DNA from: Mycobacterium sp. 236(2023)
Lineage (GTDB): Bacteria > Actinomycetota > Actinomycetes > Mycobacteriales > Mycobacteriaceae
NCBI RefSeq assembly: GCF_029623955.1
Contig: NZ_JARSBP010000002.1
Span: 1,550,001-1,614,000 of the forward strand
DNA: 64,000 nucleotides
Reading direction: 5' to 3'
Position 1 is the first letter of the stretch. The number at the start of each line of letters is the position of its first letter. Both the position numbers and the translations under genes were made by a program. The notes below the pieces were generated by a model. It saw only the letters and a program-made list of their open reading frames with translations, was not told where the DNA came from and did no database searches. Of this stretch, positions 60,142 to 64,000 are shown piece after piece.

Positions 60142-62015
60142 CGGCGCCGGACACCTCGACGCCGATCTATCCGTTCAGCGCGGTGATCGGGCACGACCGA
60201 CTGCGGCTGGCGCTGGTGCTGTGTGCGGTGCGGCCCGACATCGGGGGAGTGCTGATCCGCGGCGAGAAGGGCACCGCGAAGTCGACCGCGGTGCGCGGCC
60301 TGGCGAAGGTTCTGACCGCCGCCTTTGCTGCCGCAGGTGACGACGGCGGGCAACTGGTGGAGCTTCCGATCGGCGCCACCGAAGATCGCGTCGTGGGATC
60401 GCTTGACCTGCAGAAGGTTTTGCGCGATGGCGAGCATGCGTTCTCGCCCGGCCTGCTGGCCCGGGCGCACCGAGGCGTGCTCTACGTCGACGAGGTGAAC
60501 CTGCTGCACGACCATCTCGTCGACGTGCTGCTCGACGCCGCCGCGATGGGCCGGGTGCACATCGAACGCGACGGTGTCTCGCACAGCCACGACGCCCGGT
60601 TCGTGTTGATCGGCACGATGAATCCCGAAGAGGGCGAACTGCGTCCGCAGCTGCTCGACCGGTTCGGGCTCACCGTCGACGTCGCGGCCTCCCGCGAGGT
60701 CGATGTGCGTGCCGAAGTGATCCGGGCTCGCCTGGCCTACGAGGCGGATCCGTTCGCCTTCTCCGAACGTTATGCCGACGCGGACGCCGAACTGGCGAGC
60801 CGAATCGCCGCGGCGCGCGCCTTGGTGGGCGATGTGGTGTTGCCCGACAACGAGTTACGGCGCATCGCGGCGCTGTGTGCGGCGTTCGACGTTGACGGCA
60901 TGCGGGCCGATCTCGTGGTGGCGCGCACGGCGATGGCGCATGCGGCCTGGCGCGGTTCGACGACGGTCGAGGAAGAAGACATCCGGGTGGCGGCGGAACT
61001 GGCGCTGCCGCACCGCCGCCGCCGCGATCCGTTCGACGACCCCGGCCTGGACCCCGACCGGCTCGACGAGGCGATGGAACAGGCCGGCGAATCCGCTGAC
61101 GCCGAGCCGGAACCGGACCCAGAACCCGAGCCCGATCCGCCGGGGGGCGGCTCAACAGAAGCGGGCGACGGGCAAGCGCCACAACAGGATTCGACCGGCG
61201 AGAAGTCGGCGACGACCCGCCAGAGTGCGCCGCCGTCGGCGACGTTCAAGACCAAGTCGCTCGTCGTCCCCGGGGTAGGGGAAGGGGCGCCCGGCCGTCG
61301 GTCCCGTGCGCGCAACCGCACCGGGACGGTCATCTCCGCGACCGAGGACGGTGGCCACGGCATGCACGTGTTCGCGACGCTGCTCGCCGCGGCAGGCAGG
61401 CAGTCCGCGCCGGGCGCGGTGCGGCCGGGCCCCGACGACGTCCGTCGCGCTATTCGCGAAGGCCGCGAAGGCAATCTGGTGATCTTCGTCGTCGACGCGT
61501 CGGGCTCGATGGCGGCCCGCGACCGGATGTCGGCGGTCAGCGGTGCGACGCTGTCGCTGCTGCGCGACGCCTACCAGCGCCGCGACAAGGTCGCCGTCAT
61601 CACGTTCCGCAAGAACGATGCCAGCGTGCTGCTGCCGCCGACCTCATCGGTGTACATCGCCAGCCGGCGGCTGAACCGATTCGACACCGGTGGCAAAACG
61701 CCGCTGGCGCAAGGACTTCTGGCTGCCCGCGACATGGTGGTGCGGGAGCGGGCGCGTGACCGTGCGCGTCGCAGCCTCGTCGTCGTGCTGACCGACGGCC
61801 GTGCGACCGGTGGCCCCGATCCGCTCGGCCGGGCCCGCACGGCGGCGGCCCGCCTGGTGGCCGAGGGTGCCGCCGCAGTGGTCGTCGACTGCGAAACGTC
61901 CTATATCCGGCTCGATCTCGCGCAGGACCTGGCGCGACATCTCGGCGCGCCGTCGGTGCGACTGGCCGAACTGCGGGCCGACAATTTGACGGCCCTGGTC
62001 AAGGGCGCTGCGTAG
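60138..62015 (+). CDS. Magnesium/cobalt chelatase-type AAA-VWA protein (Rv2850c-like)
   Basis: This 625-residue protein joins a BchI-like AAA ATPase (Walker [10 protein letters not shown] at 42-50, Walker [12 protein letters not shown], and [22 protein letters not shown]) to a BchD-like acidic linker ([13 protein letters not shown]) and a VWA domain with the metal motif [14 protein letters not shown]. It therefore combines the I and D subunits of a metal chelatase. Since cobO and cobB follow, a role in cobalt insertion is more likely than magnesium; no CobN gene is in the window. GTG 60138 overlaps the preceding stop. Confidence 0.92.
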   Translation: MTAPDTSTPIYPFSAVIGHDRLRLALVLCAVRPDIGGVLIRGEKGTAKSTAVRGLAKVLTAAFAAAGDDGGQLVELPIGATEDRVVGSLDLQKVLRDGEHAFSPGLLARAHRGVLYVDEVNLLHDHLVDVLLDAAAMGRVHIERDGVSHSHDARFVLIGTMNPEEGELRPQLLDRFGLTVDVAASREVDVRAEVIRARLAYEADPFAFSERYADADAELASRIAAARALVGDVVLPDNELRRIAALCAAFDVDGMRADLVVARTAMAHAAWRGSTTVEEEDIRVAAELALPHRRRRDPFDDPGLDPDRLDEAMEQAGESADAEPEPDPEPEPDPPGGGSTEAGDGQAPQQDSTGEKSATTRQSAPPSATFKTKSLVVPGVGEGAPGRRSRARNRTGTVISATEDGGHGMHVFATLLAAAGRQSAPGAVRPGPDDVRRAIREGREGNLVIFVVDASGSMAARDRMSAVSGATLSLLRDAYQRRDKVAVITFRKNDASVLLPPTSSVYIASRRLNRFDTGGKTPLAQGLLAARDMVVRERARDRARRSLVVVLTDGRATGGPDPLGRARTAAARLVAEGAAAVVVDCETSYIRLDLAQDLARHLGAPSVRLAELRADNLTALVKGAA

Positions 62016-62027
62016 AAGGGTGATGCG

Positions 62028-62642
62028 ATGCCTCAGGGGCAACCGCTGACGGTTCCGAACGACGGCTTGACGACGCGGGCGCGACGCAACGCCCCCCTTC
62101 TCGCGGTGCACACCGGTCCGGGCAAAGGGAAGTCGACGGCCGCATTCGGGATGGCGCTGCGGGCGTGGAATCAGGGCTTCGACATCGCGGTGTTCCAGTT
62201 CGTCAAGAGCGCGAAATGGAAGGTCGGGGAGGAGACGGCACTGACGGAACTCGGCCGGGCGCACGACGAGCGCGGAGTCGGCGGTCCCGTCGAATGGCAC
62301 AAGATGGGGTCGGGCTGGTCGTGGACCCGCAAGGCGGGGACGGAGACCGATCACGCTGCCGCCGCCGCTGACGGCTGGGCCGAGATCGCGCGGCGGCTGG
62401 CCGAGGAGCGTCACAGCTTCTATGTGCTCGACGAGTTCACCTATCCACTGAAATGGGGCTGGGTGGACACCGAGGAAGTGGTCGCGACGCTGGCGAACCG
62501 GCCCGGCAACCAGCACGTGGTGATCACCGGGCGCGATGCGCCGCAGGCTCTGATGGATGCCGCCGATCTGGTGACCGAGATGACGAAGGTCAAGCATCCG
62601 ATGGATGCCGGCCGCAAGGGCCAGAGAGGCATCGAGTGGTGA
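62028..62642 (+). CDS. cobO: Corrinoid adenosyltransferase CobO
   Basis: This 204-residue enzyme transfers adenosyl from ATP to cobalt of the corrinoid. It has the P-loop variant TGPGKGKSTAAFGMALRA (30-37 core), FVKSAKWKVGEETAL, SFYVLDEFTYPLKWGW and VVITGRDAPQALMDAADLVTEM. Length is as expected for the CobA/CobO family. It starts 12 bases after the chelatase and is coupled to cobB by GTGA. Confidence 0.95.
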   Translation: MPQGQPLTVPNDGLTTRARRNAPLLAVHTGPGKGKSTAAFGMALRAWNQGFDIAVFQFVKSAKWKVGEETALTELGRAHDERGVGGPVEWHKMGSGWSWTRKAGTETDHAAAAADGWAEIARRLAEERHSFYVLDEFTYPLKWGWVDTEEVVATLANRPGNQHVVITGRDAPQALMDAADLVTEMTKVKHPMDAGRKGQRGIEW

Positions 62643-64000
62643 GCACGCCCGCGGTGGTCATCGCAGCGCCGGCCTCGGGGAGTGGGAAGACGACCGTCGC
62701 CACCGGGCTGATGGGTGCGCTGCGGCGCGCCGGTCACCGTGTTGCGCCCTTCAAAGTCGGTCCCGACTTCATCGACCCCGGCTACCACGCGCTGGCGGCC
62801 GGCAGCCCGGGTCGCAACCTGGACCCCGTGCTGGTCGGTGAGCGCCTCATCGGCCCGCTCTACCGGCACGGCAGTGATGACGCCGACATCGCGGTCGTCG
62901 AGGGGGTGATGGGCCTGTTCGACGGCCGCATCGGTGACGCCACCGTCGGCCCCGCGCAGGGCTCCACCGCGCACGTCGCGGGCCTGCTCGGCGCTCCCGT
63001 CGTCCTCGTCGTCGACGCCCGGGGTCAGAGCCACAGCATCGCCGCGCTGCTGCACGGCTTCGCCACCTTCGATCGCTCCGCGCGCCTGGTCGGCGTGATT
63101 CTCAACCGTGTCGGGTCACCGCGCCACGACGACGTGCTGCGACAGGCCTGCGACCACGCCGGTGTGCCGGTGCTCGGGTCGATTCCGAGGACCGACGAAC
63201 TCGCCGTGCCGTCACGCCACCTCGGGCTCGTGACGGCTGTCGAACACGGCCGTCGAGCTACCGCCGCCGTGGCGGCCATGACCGACCTCGTGGCCCGCCA
63301 CGTCGACCTCGAGGCGATCACACGCGTCGCTGCGAGCCGCGTCGTCGACCAACCCTGGTCGCCGGCGGTGGCGCAGACCGAAAACGTCACCGTCGCGCTG
63401 GCCGCGGGCAAGGCATTCACCTTCGGTTACGCCGAGCACCGGGAGATCCTGCTCGCGGCCGGGGCCGAGGTCGTCGAGTTCGATCCGCTGTGCGACCAAC
63501 TGCCGCCGGCGGCATCGGCGCTTGTGGTCGGTGGCGGATTCCCGGAGGAGTTCGGCACGGAGTTGTCGGCCAACGACGTGGTCCGCCGCCAGATCAAGGC
63601 GCTGGCAGCCGTCGGGGCGCCGGTACACGCCGAGTGCGCGGGGTTGACCTACCTCGTCGACGACCTCGACGGGCATCCGATGTGTGGTGTGCTGGCGGGG
63701 TCGGCGTCGTTCACGAAGTCCCTGACCCTCGGATACCGCGACGCGGTCGCTGTGGCGGATTCTCCGCTGCACGCTCTGGGCGATCGCATCACAGGTCACG
63801 AATTTCACCGCACCACAGTGCAATTCGCTGAGGGCCGATCACCCGCCTGGCGTTACGTCGGACGGGCGGGGCAGGTGATCGAAGACGGCGCCGTGGCGGG
63901 CGGTGTGCATGCCGGTTATCTGCACACCCATCCCGCCGCGCACCCGGAGGCGGTCGCGCGCTTCGTCGCCGCTGCCGCAACCTTTAAGCTCGCCGGGTGA
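62639..64000 (+). CDS. cobB: Cobyrinate a,c-diamide synthase CobB
   Basis: This 453-residue enzyme amidates the a and c side chains of (hydrogeno)byrinate with glutamine and ATP. The N-terminal part has the ATP motif AAPASGSGKTTV and FKVGPDFIDPGYH; the C-terminal part is a class I-like amidotransferase with the nucleophile in VHAECAGLTYLVDDL and the His in LHTHPAAHPE. GTG 62639 overlaps the cobO stop as GTGA. The stop codon TGA is the last three bases of the window, so the gene is complete. Confidence 0.95.
   Translation: MSTPAVVIAAPASGSGKTTVATGLMGALRRAGHRVAPFKVGPDFIDPGYHALAAGSPGRNLDPVLVGERLIGPLYRHGSDDADIAVVEGVMGLFDGRIGDATVGPAQGSTAHVAGLLGAPVVLVVDARGQSHSIAALLHGFATFDRSARLVGVILNRVGSPRHDDVLRQACDHAGVPVLGSIPRTDELAVPSRHLGLVTAVEHGRRATAAVAAMTDLVARHVDLEAITRVAASRVVDQPWSPAVAQTENVTVALAAGKAFTFGYAEHREILLAAGAEVVEFDPLCDQLPPAASALVVGGGFPEEFGTELSANDVVRRQIKALAAVGAPVHAECAGLTYLVDDLDGHPMCGVLAGSASFTKSLTLGYRDAVAVADSPLHALGDRITGHEFHRTTVQFAEGRSPAWRYVGRAGQVIEDGAVAGGVHAGYLHTHPAAHPEAVARFVAAAATFKLAG

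Overview
This window is a piece of a GC-rich actinobacterial chromosome, almost certainly a rapidly growing mycobacterium (Mycolicibacterium type). From 13.9 kb to the right end the gene order follows, from memory, the Mycobacterium tuberculosis block Rv2875 to Rv2848c: MPT70/MPT83 fasciclin proteins, dxr, rip1, ispG, a GNAT, a penicillin-binding lipoprotein, map, glnA4 and its three companion genes, mtr, Rv2854, mqo, Rv2851c, a chelatase, cobO and cobB. Accessory segments interrupt this backbone. No tRNA, rRNA, insertion sequence, prophage or CRISPR array was seen.

Left part (1-13.5 kb): a DUF427 gene cut by the window edge, a wax ester/diacylglycerol acyltransferase, two tandem paralogues of unknown function, a DUF2631 membrane protein (Rv2876-like), a mycofactocin-type SDR, a photolyase, an LLM-family oxidoreductase, a PuuE-like deacetylase-fold protein, a lipoprotein, and a four-gene minus-strand operon that looks like an exopolysaccharide pathway (nucleotide-sugar dehydrogenase, family 2 glycosyltransferase, 32-residue membrane peptide, membrane-anchored deacetylase).

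Middle (13.9-36.8 kb): two fasciclin proteins with a SigK-like promoter; the isoprenoid/site-2-protease block dxr-rip1-ispG; two GNAT proteins, one with a GyrA-like N-terminal segment; a PBP; a large MalT-type LuxR regulator; an EAL-DICT protein; a TetR-controlled DUF1214/sulfotransferase pair; map; and the two-gene operon for the osmolyte N-acetylglutaminylglutamine amide.

Right part (37-64 kb): an amine catabolic region (APC permease, GlnA4, gamma-glutamyl hydrolase, aldehyde dehydrogenase, SDR, FadR-type regulator) that fits gamma-glutamylated ethanolamine or polyamine breakdown, followed by a HutC-type regulator with a DasR-like operator, a choline-kinase-like gene and a dimethylglycine-dehydrogenase-like gene. 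Next come a CbiMNQO cobalt/nickel importer, the TrcRS two-component system, DoxX, an ECF sigma factor, and the metal sensor KmtR translationally coupled to a 60-residue protein with 21 histidines. The window ends with mycothione reductase, a hydrolase, malate:quinone oxidoreductase, a GNAT, a chelatase, cobO and cobB. The cobalt importer, KmtR, the His-rich protein, chelatase and cobalamin genes share a cobalt/nickel theme.

Two architectural features recur. Many gene pairs overlap by ATGA or GTGA (translational coupling). At least seven genes have a TANNNT element exactly six bases before the start codon, as expected for leaderless transcripts.
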